From Alterisphingorhabdus sp038748365 (GTDB lineage Bacteria; Pseudomonadota; Alphaproteobacteria; Sphingomonadales; Sphingomonadaceae), in NCBI GenBank assembly GCA_038748365.1, contig JBCDIZ010000010.1:39834-103833 (forward strand): a stretch of 64,000 nucleotides of DNA, written 5' to 3'. The notes below the pieces were generated by a model, which was not told the origin of the DNA, did not search any database, and worked only from the letters and a program-made list of their open reading frames with translations. Positions 49,309-59,300 of this stretch are shown here, piece after piece; positions within the stretch are counted from its first letter, which is position 1, and each line of letters begins with the position of its first letter. The position numbers were made by a program, and so were the translations under genes.

Positions 49309-51866
49309 CACCAATCCTCATTTACGGCGCGGAGCACATCTTGGGATGCGGCGCGGCGGCCTGCAAACATGGCGGTCAGCGCCGAAGTTACCAACAAAGC
49401 TAGAGCGATACTGGCGAGCAGCACATAGGGAATATGGGTAGTCATGGTGAGGTTGAACGATTGCGGGTTAATCACATGGATCAACACCTGGCTGATCGCC
49501 AGCCCCGCCAGTCCACCCGCAACCAGCCCGATAGCGCCGAGGAAAAAGCCCTCGCTGGCGAGCATCGCGATGATCCGGCGACGTTCAAAGCCGATATGGC
49601 GCAGCATACCGAATTCTTTCACCCGCGTCCCCACCTGCGCCGCAAAAGTCGCGCCGACACCGATCATACCGATCAGGATCGCCACTGCCTCCAGCCCATA
49701 GGTTATAGCAAAGCTGCGGTCGAAAAGGCCAAGTGCCAGAGTACGCAGACCGCGCGCATTGGAGATATCCACCCGGCTGCCGACAATGGCGCTGATCTGT
49801 GGCTGCAACCGCGCTATAGCCGCGTCCATATCGCTGCCGGACTCCAGCGTGATGGCGATATCGCTGCGCTGCCTATCACCGGTAAGACTGACATAGTCCT
49901 TGGCCTCGATCACAATCGCACCTTGCTGCCGCGCATAATCGCTCCAGATGCCGACAATATACGCCTCGGTGCCATCAACTCCAAGTGGCAGGCGCAGTGT
50001 GTCGCCAACGGAGAGGTCATAGAGCCGGGACGCTGGTTCTGAAATCCAGACGGACAGCATATCCTGTTTTGGTGCCCTTTCCGGGATCAGCGCCAAGGGA
50101 TAGCGGGTATCGGCAAGCGGCCGAATTATGAGATTAACCGGAGGCCGCTCCGGATCAAGGCTAAGCGGGACGGTGTTGCTGAACTCAGCATTGGCCACAT
50201 TCGGCAGAGCGGAGATTTGCCGTTGCGCTTGCGGGTCAAAGGTCGCCGCAGAAAAGCCGCCGGTAACATAGATATCCGCGCTCAATATCGCGCCGAGCCA
50301 GTTATCGACTGAGGTGCGGAAGCTGGAGACCATGATCGCCATTGCCATCATCAGCCCAACACTGGCAACAATGCCAGCCAGCGCGGCAGCCGCCTGTGAC
50401 GGCGAACGGATAAGATGATGCAGCGCCATATCAAAAGGGAGAGGGTTGCCAGAGAGGCGCGTCAACGGGCGCAACAGGGTCTGCGCCAGCCAGGGGGTGA
50501 GCCAGATAGCGCCACCCAATATCGCAGCAATGGCAATATAGCCAAAGACCGGCAGATTATTGACCGGCGGCAGGAACGTCAGCACAGCGCCGATAATCAG
50601 CAGTGCGAGACCGGGCAACCAGACCGGCTTGCCACCACTATCAAGTCCATCGGCAGACGATTTTATCGCCTGTGCCGGGACCATCCGGGCGGCGCGACGA
50701 CCCGGCGCAAAGCTGCCGATAATCGCCGTACCAATCCCGAAGAGGAGAAACGCCAGCACCGCCAGCGGCGAAACATAGAGCGGTTGGCCGCTGCCGCCAA
50801 AATATCCTGCGCCAAGATCAGCGCCGACGGTTCTGAGCACCAGCACAGCCAGACCATAGCCCAGCGCCAGGCCGATAAGCGAACCGATCACACCAAGCGC
50901 CAGTCCTTCGATCACCAATTGCCGCTGCAGGCTGGCTTTTTGCAGGCCCAAGATGCGCAGCAGCGCAAATTGCTGTTGGCGCGTCTGCGCTGATAGCGAT
51001 TGCGCGGAATAGACGAGAAAGCCGCCGGTCACCAAAGCCACCAGCGCCAGCATCTCCAGATTAACGCGATAAGCACGCGACAGGCTGGCGCGCTTTTGGG
51101 TTTCATTTTCTATGCCGGTAATCCGGGCATTGTCGGGCAGGGTGGCCTTGAGCGCATTGAGTAGCTGAGTCTGGCTAACACCATCAGCGCGCTGGATGTC
51201 CAGCCGATCAAGCTGGCCAAGCCGATCAAAGCGCCATTGCGCGGTGGCGATATCGGTCACCGCAACAAGCTGCCCGATCTCCATCCCCGGCAAGTCGCCT
51301 GCAACAGTGAAGCGATGCGCACGGCCATTGGCACGCACAAGTACTGTGTCGCCGATGGCCAGCTCCGCCTGATCCAGTGCGCTCCGGGTGAAATAGATTG
51401 CGTCAACATCAAATGCCGCCTGTGTATTGCCACGCCCGGCGGACTGGTCTTCGGCAATCTCCTGCCGCCCCAGCAACAGCGGCGTGATATTGGCAGCACG
51501 GAAGAAATCGGTGCCCAAGAGCCTGACCGATAGGCCGGAATCCGCCAGAACCGCGCGCATTTCAATCACTGGGCTGACATCAGCCACTTCGTCGAGTTGG
51601 AATATCTCGGGGTATAGCGCTTCATCAAAGCCTAAGCTGGATGCTCCGGCCACCTGTGCATCGGCGCGACCCGAGATATTGCGCACTGCGTCGCCAAAAC
51701 TGTCACTGGCGGATGCATTGATCAGATGGATCGAGAAGCCGAGCGCAATACCGACGGCAATAGACAAGGCAGCAAGGATATAGCGAAAAGGGAAGCTGCG
51801 AAACTGCCCGACCAGCAGCCAGCGCCAGATGGTGCCACTGGACGAGGATGCAACCATCTCAGCCAT
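49308..51866 (-). CDS. FtsX-type ABC permease, AttF-AttG fusion-like
   Basis: The product is 852 residues from the ATG at 51866, 8 bases before the end of attE. An in-frame ATG at 51857 is also possible. It has two FtsX-type permease halves. The first has one membrane helix (YILAALSIAVGIALGFSIHL), a periplasmic domain and three helices starting LVALVTGGFLVYSAQSLSAQ. The second has VASVGLMMAMAIMVSSFRTS and three more helices at the C-terminus. The form is that of lipoprotein-export and Att-type mechanotransmission permeases. A GAGYFGGSGQPLY loop lies between halves. The substrate is unknown. Confidence 0.85.
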   Translation of the reverse strand: MAEMVASSSSGTIWRWLLVGQFRSFPFRYILAALSIAVGIALGFSIHLINASASDSFGDAVRNISGRADAQVAGASSLGFDEALYPEIFQLDEVADVSPVIEMRAVLADSGLSVRLLGTDFFRAANITPLLLGRQEIAEDQSAGRGNTQAAFDVDAIYFTRSALDQAELAIGDTVLVRANGRAHRFTVAGDLPGMEIGQLVAVTDIATAQWRFDRLGQLDRLDIQRADGVSQTQLLNALKATLPDNARITGIENETQKRASLSRAYRVNLEMLALVALVTGGFLVYSAQSLSAQTRQQQFALLRILGLQKASLQRQLVIEGLALGVIGSLIGLALGYGLAVLVLRTVGADLGAGYFGGSGQPLYVSPLAVLAFLLFGIGTAIIGSFAPGRRAARMVPAQAIKSSADGLDSGGKPVWLPGLALLIIGAVLTFLPPVNNLPVFGYIAIAAILGGAIWLTPWLAQTLLRPLTRLSGNPLPFDMALHHLIRSPSQAAAALAGIVASVGLMMAMAIMVSSFRTSVDNWLGAILSADIYVTGGFSAATFDPQAQRQISALPNVANAEFSNTVPLSLDPERPPVNLIIRPLADTRYPLALIPERAPKQDMLSVWISEPASRLYDLSVGDTLRLPLGVDGTEAYIVGIWSDYARQQGAIVIEAKDYVSLTGDRQRSDIAITLESGSDMDAAIARLQPQISAIVGSRVDISNARGLRTLALGLFDRSFAITYGLEAVAILIGMIGVGATFAAQVGTRVKEFGMLRHIGFERRRIIAMLASEGFFLGAIGLVAGGLAGLAISQVLIHVINPQSFNLTMTTHIPYVLLASIALALLVTSALTAMFAGRRAASQDVLRAVNEDW

Positions 51867-52539
51867 TGAGCGCCTGTATGCCCTTTGCGGTGAGCAGCAA
51901 TTGCCGGTCAGCCGCAGCGGCATCTATCGGCGAGTGGGTCACCAATATCATCGCCGCGTCGGTGGACCGCACCACATTACTGAGCAGGACCATAATCTCT
52001 TCAGACGTCGCCGGGTCGAGATTACCTGTTGGTTCGTCCGCGAGAATAAGCACCGGCTCATGCACCAACGCGCGGGCGATGGCGACACGCTGTAACTCGC
52101 CGCCCGACAGTTCTGCAACATAGCTGGCCGTGCGATCGCCGAGCCCGACCTTGCCCAGCATCACCGCTGCCTTCTGCATCGCAGTATCGCGATCATCACC
52201 GCTCAATATTGCAGGCAGCGCGACATTCTGCGCCAAAGTCAGAAAGGGCAGAACATGAAAGGATTGAAAGACGAAGCCGATTTTCTGGCCACGCAATGCG
52301 GTCAATTCAGCTTCTGACAGGCCAGACAAGCTCCACCCTGCGACCTGCACTTCGCCTGCGCTGGGCGTATCCAGCCCGGCGGCGAGATTGAGCAAGGTCG
52401 ATTTGCCGATGCCGGATTCCCCCTGAATCGAGACAAATTCCCCTTGCGCCAGTGTCAAATCAATATCAGCAAAAAGCTGACGGCCATTGGGCAAGGATTT
52501 CGCCAAAGAGGTGAGGCTCAGGGGCGGATGATCGGCCAT
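51859..52539 (-). CDS. ABC transporter ATP-binding protein, AttE/LolD-type
   Basis: The 226-residue ATPase has Walker A GESGIGKSTLLNLAAGLD, Q-loop GFVFQSFHVLPFLTLAQNVA, signature LSGGELQRVAIARAL and Walker B LILADEPTGNLD. It is of the LolD/MacB class. The ATG at 52539 starts one base after the stop of the DUF1289 gene. It powers the fused permease encoded just downstream. Together with attH this makes a complete Att-type system. Confidence 0.9.
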   Translation of the reverse strand: MADHPPLSLTSLAKSLPNGRQLFADIDLTLAQGEFVSIQGESGIGKSTLLNLAAGLDTPSAGEVQVAGWSLSGLSEAELTALRGQKIGFVFQSFHVLPFLTLAQNVALPAILSGDDRDTAMQKAAVMLGKVGLGDRTASYVAELSGGELQRVAIARALVHEPVLILADEPTGNLDPATSEEIMVLLSNVVRSTDAAMILVTHSPIDAAAADRQLLLTAKGIQALNG

Positions 52540-52540
52540 A

Positions 52541-52735
52541 TCATGCTTCAAGCTTTGGTCCCGTCCGCTTTTCCAATACTCTCACGCGCTCCGGAAGCGA
52601 TGCCAATATGGCGCGCTGGCGCTGTTCAGAGGCGGAAGCCCATTTGGTTATCTCAGCTATAGTGCGGCCACAGCCTTCGCAATAGCCGCTTGCCTTATCA
52701 ATGGTGCAGATATTGATACAGAGTGAGGCTATCAT
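52541..52735 (-). CDS. DUF1289 domain protein
   Basis: The product is 64 residues from the ATG at 52735, which overlaps the tspO stop as ATGA. The conserved cysteines of DUF1289 (CINICTIDKASGYCEGCGRT, spaced C-x3-C-x8-C-x2-C) probably bind a metal or iron-sulfur cluster. The helical tail TIAEITKWASASEQRQRAIL is typical. The family often neighbours unrelated genes, and its function is unknown. It is the second gene of the tspO-att operon. Confidence 0.85.
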   Translation of the reverse strand: MIASLCINICTIDKASGYCEGCGRTIAEITKWASASEQRQRAILASLPERVRVLEKRTGPKLEA

Positions 52736-53223
52736 TGCGGTTGCTGCATCCCGGAAAAGGGCCGATTGAGCAGAACAATTTTGGCGTTGAGCACCGAAGC
52801 AAAGGAAACCCATAGAAGATAGGGCAGGATCATCAGACCGGCAGTTGGTGAGGCATTCCAAGTGACATAAAGCATCGCTGCAATGGAAAACCAGAGAAAG
52901 ATAACTTCAAACAATGCCCAATCAGGACGCTTGAACTTGAAGAATAAGGGGGACCAGGCAAAATGGAAAAGGAAGTTCACCCCATAGACGATAAGGATCG
53001 ACAGGCGTGTGCTGTCACTGATTGCGGCGTTCCACGCCAATATCGCAGCCCAAGCTGCCAGACCCAATATTACTGTCCAAGCTGGTCCAAATAACCAGTC
53101 AGGCGGTTGCCAACTCGGCTTTTTCAATTCGCGATACCATGGCCCGATCTCCGTAAGCGCACCTCCCAGACCGCCCAGAATGACGGCCCATAGGATGGCA
53201 GTGATGACGGGCGCAGATAACAT
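52732..53223 (-). CDS. tspO: TspO/MBR family tryptophan-rich sensory protein
   Basis: The 163-residue membrane protein has five predicted helices. Tryptophan-rich motifs lie in WYRELKKPSWQPPDWLFGPA and LFHFAWSPLFFKFKRPDW. Family members bind porphyrins, haem or sterols and, in Rhodobacter, control photosynthesis and tetrapyrrole genes. It is first in a compact minus-strand operon with DUF1289, the Att-type transporter and a monooxygenase. The linked transporter makes a porphyrin or other hydrophobic substrate plausible, but nothing in the sequence proves it. Confidence 0.9.
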   Translation of the reverse strand: MLSAPVITAILWAVILGGLGGALTEIGPWYRELKKPSWQPPDWLFGPAWTVILGLAAWAAILAWNAAISDSTRLSILIVYGVNFLFHFAWSPLFFKFKRPDWALFEVIFLWFSIAAMLYVTWNASPTAGLMILPYLLWVSFASVLNAKIVLLNRPFSGMQQPQ

Positions 53224-53340
53224 GAACCTGAAATAGGGCCTACCAGCACATTTCGCAATTGCACAATGCGTGACCGAAACACGTATTGGTCAATCAGAAG
53301 CAGAAAGATCGCACCGGATATCTATTCGACTTTCGATGGG

Positions 53341-56300
53341 TTAGAACCCGAAAGCGACGCCGATGCGTCCAGCTGTTGTTCCTTCCACGGTAGAACCTGC
53401 AATGCCTCCCGAGACATAGACGTTCTCCTTCAGGCGTCCGACAATCGCGGTGGAGAAGCCCTGTTCGCCTTCGAAGGTGGCGAGATTGAAGGACATTGAC
53501 CAGGTTTTATCCGGTATGATTACCGAGCCGCCCAGAGCCATGGCCGCGGCAATGCCGCCATTCGCGATGCGGCGGTTGCGGGTAATGGCCTTGTCCAGCA
53601 AGCTGACTTGGCCTTCCACCGTGCCCACCCGATTTTCCAGCGACACGATGTTGTTGAGATCAATATCTGCTGTTGCCAGATTACCCAGCGCGTCTGTTGT
53701 CACCAGGCTGAGCGCGCCCTGTTGTGCAGCGCGGCTATCGGCTGAGGTTATCCCGGTTGCGCGTACGCGGCTTATGGAGCTGCCTAGCGCGATCAGATTT
53801 TCCTCATCAGCCACCGCGCCCTGACCGATGGCGACAGCGCCATTGGCCGTTGCCATTGCGCCATTGCCCAATGCCACCGCGCCGTCTCCATTGGCGATAT
53901 TGACATGACCGATGGCGACCGCACCGGTTCCCATCGCCATATTACCTGCACCCAAAGCCACCGCTCCATTGCCGATTGCGGTATTGGGGTTGCCGATGGC
54001 GACAGCACCGTTACCACTGGCCATATTGTCATAGCCGATGGAGACCGACTGACCATTGCTGGCTTCAGCCATCGCCCCGATGGCCACCGAGCGATCGCCC
54101 GATGCCGTGCTTTGCGGACCAATGGCAACCGCATCGCTGCCGGTCGCGCTGGAGCCCGCTGCGGTGGAGTTGACCGCGAAATATTCGAGTTCCTCGCTAT
54201 TGCTTTCCGCGATGGCCAGCGCGGCATCGGCATCGACTTGCGCCTGCATCGCCTCGTTGCGCGCGAGGTCGGCATCCGCCTGTGCCTCGACCGCACGTTC
54301 AAAGGCATCATCAGCAACAGCCAGTGCCTCGGCACTGTCTTCGCCAGCCTGCATCGCTACCGTCATTGCCTCGCGTGCTTCGGTTCGCGCTTCATCGGCC
54401 ACCATCTGCGCGTTGGCGGCATTGGCAAAGGCCTCATCTGCGCGCGCCTGCGCTGTGGCGGCATTGGCCAAAGCCTGATCTGCTGTATTCTGCGCCGCTG
54501 CAGCACTGGCGGTGTTGGCCGCGATCGCACCATCTTGAACCACATTTTCGGCCAGAGCCTGATCTGCTGAAGACTGGGCCGCTGCGGCGTTGGTGAGTGC
54601 CTGTGTCGCATCGCTCTGCGCCATATCTGCGGCTGTCTGTGCTGCCGCCGCATCAGCAAGCGCCTGCGTTGCATCCGATTGGGCCGTGCTGGCAGCATTG
54701 CTCACCGTGTTCAGCTGCGCCAAATTGACAGCGTCATTATCCTGTGTGCCCGCTGCGACATTCACGATCTGCCGCTCGTTTCCTGAAGCGCCAACAGAGA
54801 CGCTGTTATCACGATCCGCGACCGAGCCGGCCCCTAAAGCAACGGAATTGCTGACATTCATACTGACACTGGCGCCATTGCCGAGTGCAACGCCATTGGT
54901 TGCGCCAGTGCCGACCAGCGCATTTTGGCCAATAGCAATGCCATCACTGCCCGAGGCAACCGCCGCGGCTCCGGTGGAGTTGACATCAAAATAGGCCAGC
55001 TCTTGAGCATTGGCATCGGCTGTATCCTGTGCATCCGAAGCATCGGCCAGAGCCTGATCCGCATCGGCCTGGGCATCATCAGCAGCGGTTTGCGCGGTCG
55101 CCGCTTCCGCCAGTGCCTGCGTCGCATCACCTTGCGCGGTAGCGGCAGCAGACAGTGCCTGTGTGGCATCCGTCTGCGCAGCGCTGGCAGTGGCGCCCAC
55201 CGCATTCAACTGGGCCAGATTAATCGCGTCACCATCCTGCGTACCGGCAGCGAGATTGGTGATCTGCCGCTCGCTGCCTGCCGCGCCCACCGAAACGCTA
55301 TTATCGCGGTCTGCAAGCGAGCCGGCGCCCAAAGCGATGGCATTTTCGCCCGAGGCTGTGCTCGCCTGTCCAATTGCCACCGCATTTGCCCCACTTGCAT
55401 TGGCGGCGAGACCGGTGCTGTTGATCGAGACGAAGGGATTGCCGCCGACTGAAACATTGGCAATGGCGGTATTGAGCTGCCCGACCGTAGCTGCATCCGC
55501 ATCTGCGGTGCCATCGGCAACATTGACAATACGACGCTCGCTACCCACCGCGCCTACCGAAACGGTATTATCTTCATCGGCCACCGAACCGGCACCGAGC
55601 GCCACCGCATTGGCCGCCGTTGCCGACGCCCCTTTACCGAAGGCCAGGCTGTTTTGCGCGGTTGTGTCAACAAAGGCGCTTTCACCAATCGCCATGCCAT
55701 CGGCGGCCAGCACGGTGGCGTCATCGCCAATGGCAATGCCGTTATCGCCCTCGACCAGACTGTCATCACCGATGGCTATGGCATCATCGGCAAGGGCAAC
55801 GGCCTGCGCGCCCAAGGCCACCGCATCTTCGCCCGATGCCAGACTTTCCGAGCCGAAGGCGACCGCAAAATCGCCATCGGCCAGTGCGTTAAAGCCAATC
55901 GCAACGCTGTCGACATTGGTCGCGGTGGAAAAGGTGCCGATGGCAATGGAATCAAGCCCAGCGGCAGACGCGCCATCACCCGTGGCGATGGAACTTTCGC
56001 CAAAGGCGACCGCATCCGGCCCCAGCGCGATGGCATAGTCGCCTATGGCCTGAGCGCCGATTTGAATATTGGGATCGAGCGGGAAGTCGACATCGCGGCC
56101 GTCACTGCCGATCGCGATCGCGCCTTCGCCGGCGGCAAGCACGGTGCGCCCGACAGCGATGGTACGCGCATTACCGGCCTGAGACCCGGCGCCGATGCCG
56201 ACACTGTCGGCAAAGGCCACCGAGCCCGCGCCCACAGCTGTGGCGTCCGCACCAGAAGCTTCTGCCGCATTGCCGATGGCGGTCGCATCGCTATCCGCCG

Positions 56301-59300
56301 CTTCCGCGCTAAAGCCGATGGCGGTGGAACTGCCGCCCAAGGCTTCGGCTGAAGCGCCCAGTGCGACGGTTTGGGATTGAGTCGCCTCGGCTCCCTGCCC
56401 GATTGCGACCGCTACAGGGCCACTTGCCACCGCCTCTTCACCAACGGCGATAGCATCGGTGCCTACTGCGCTGGCCGCCGTGCCGGTCGAGTTGACGACG
56501 ACATAGTCGCTACTGGCAAAGGTCGCGCCACTGATGGCGGCGTCAAGCTGGCCTATGGTTGCCGCGTCATTGTCGCCCGTACCATCAGCGACATTCACGA
56601 TCCGGCGTTCGAAGCCAGACGAGCCGACCGAGACGGTGTTCGCTTCATCGGCTATAGAACTAGCCCCGAGAGCAACGCTGCTGTTGACGTTTGCGCGGGC
56701 ATTTGACCCAAGCGCAACAGAGCCGAAGTTCGTCGCTCTGGATCTTTGCCCTAAAGCGAGAGCTTGTAAGCCCGAAGCGTTGGCGCTGAAGCCGAGCGCG
56801 GCAGCCCCGCTTCCACTGGCGACGGTATCCGCGCCGACCGCAACCGTGCTCTCCCCGCTCGCGTTGGCGCTGCGGCCCAGCGCGCTGCTGTCGGAGATGG
56901 CGTTGGCGTTTTGCCCCACAGCAGTGGCGTTATTCGCTGTGGCGCGCGCTCCAACACCCAAAGCGGTCGTGTTTGCGGCCGTGGCTTCGGCAAAGGCACC
57001 AACCGCAACGGAAAATCCTACGCTTGCTTGGGAACTGCTACCCAGCGCCGAGGACAACTCGCCGCTGGCGAGCGCTGCGGACCCCACTGCAGTGGACGAT
57101 TCGCCGCTAGCCTGCGCGCTGTCACCGCCGCTTCCGTTCGGGCCGCCAAGCGCCACCGCGCCAATGGCAGTCGCCTGTGCCCCGGTGCCCAATGCAACAG
57201 CACCAGCTTGCGAGGCGCTTGAAACCCCGCCAATCGATACAGCGCTATCTCCTGTTGCACCGGCTCGCTCGCCCACGGCGATGGTCGAGATCCTTGTCGC
57301 TTCGGAGTCTGCACCCAATGCGATGGCTCTCTGCCCGCTTGCTCTTGCACCGATAGCATTCGGATCGCCGCTGTCCCCGCCAATGGCGATGGAGAGGCTG
57401 TTAGTAGCTTCACTGGCCGAGCCTAGCGCTATTGCTTCTGCGCCGGTTGCGCTGGCGGCGGTGCCGGTGGAGTTCACATCGAGATAAATCGAGCCGCCGC
57501 TTGCCCCGGCCACCGCCGCGTTGAGCTGACCCAGATTCACCGCGTCATTGTCGCCCGTTGCATCCGCGACGTTGACGATGCGGCGCTCCGAACCGGCTGC
57601 GCCAACCGAAACCGTGTTCGCGGTATCGGCTATAGAGCCAGCGCCCAATGCAACCGCATTATCGGCGCTGGCGACAGCATCATCCCCAAGGGCAACCGTG
57701 CGGTTAATATTCAGCGTGGGACCGCCCGGAGAATTGGTGCCTGCATTTCTGCCTAAAGCGATATTGCTATCGCCGGAGATGTTTCTACCTGCAGAATAAC
57801 CACTGGCAATATTATAGTCACCGTTGACATCTCTGCCGGCAGAATAGCCATTGGCAATATTGTGATCGCCATCAACACCCTGCCCAGTATAAGTACCGCT
57901 GGCGACATTATGGTCGCCCGTTACACTCTGGCCTGAATTCGTGCCGCTCGCGATATTGTAATCGCCCAAGATATTGTTACCCGAAACAAGGCCAAAGGCG
58001 ATGTTGGCATCACCAGTGACATTTCTGCCTGCAAAGCGGCCACCGGCTGTGTTGCCATTGCCATCGACATTCTGACCGGCGGTTTCCCCGGTGGCGACAT
58101 TACCCGCACCGGTGGTGCCGATACCTGCATTATAGCCTATCGCGACTCCGTTTGTGCCAGCGGCCACAGCGCCATTACCTATCCCGATGGCGTTGGTCGC
58201 GCTTGCAACACTTGAACTGCCCAGCGCGATGGAAGACTCTCCCGATGCTTCGGATCTTTGCCCCACTGCTGTGGCGGCGAGCTGAGTCGCTCTGGTGCTT
58301 CTGCCCAGCGCGATCGAGTTCTCCGCTGTCGCTTCCGAGTTGCCGCCAACTGCAACGGAATCTTCTCCGATTGCATCTGCCCCGCGTCCAAACGCGCTGC
58401 CGCCATCATCAGCGATCGCGCCCGATCCGATTGCGGTTGAAGACCCACCCGTGGCGCGAGCAGACGGGCCAAATGCGGATGAGGAGGTTCCTGTGGCCTG
58501 TGAGTCATTCCCCACGGCAACGCTGCCGGTATCGGTAGCCTGGGAGTTGCGTCCCAAAGCGACAGTAAAGACACCGGTCGATTGAGACCCATTGCCGATA
58601 GCTATGGCCGAGCCCTCAGTAGCCTGGCTGTTGGCTCCAAGCGCAATGGTGCCGCTATCCGCTGCCTGTGCGCCCCGTCCGACGGCGACTGCGGTGCTTC
58701 CGCTTGCCGCAGCGTCCGCGCCGATCGCTATCGCCTCTTCTCCGGTCGTAACCGCGCCCTGATCATCGCTGTCTCCGGCATCCCCGCCGATTGCGATCGA
58801 TCTTGCGCCGTTCGATTCGCTGGCGACCCCCACCGCCACGGATTGCACCCCGGTCGCCTGCGCGGAACTGCCGAGGGATGTCGCGGAGGTCGTTGAAACG
58901 GCTCCCGCGCCGATCGCCGTCGCATCCTCGCCCACGGCAGTGGTGACCGCCCCGATGGCTAGGGAGTCGACGCCTGAGGATGAAGTGAAGGAACCGATCG
59001 CGATGGCCCCGGTGTCGTCGGCAACGCTGCCACCACCAAGAGCTACGGCTTCCGCCCCTGAAGCGTTGGCCGCGCCGAGGCTCGAGTTCACATCGAGAAA
59101 AATCGAACCCGTACCGGCAACAGCGGCGTTAAGCTGGCCGACCGTCGCGGCGTCGCTGTCGCCTATGCCATCGGCGACGTTGACGATGCGTCGTTCGCTG
59201 CCGGTGTCGCCTACGGAGACGGTGTTTTCTTCATCGGCAACCGACAGGAAGCCAAGCGCAACCGAGCTTTGCGCATTGGCTCTCGCACCTCCGCCCAAAG

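Noticed and set aside
56534..57487. Ala/Pro/Ser-rich plus-strand open frames opposite the adhesin
   Set aside because: They mirror the repetitive codons of the adhesin and have no ribosome sites or domains.
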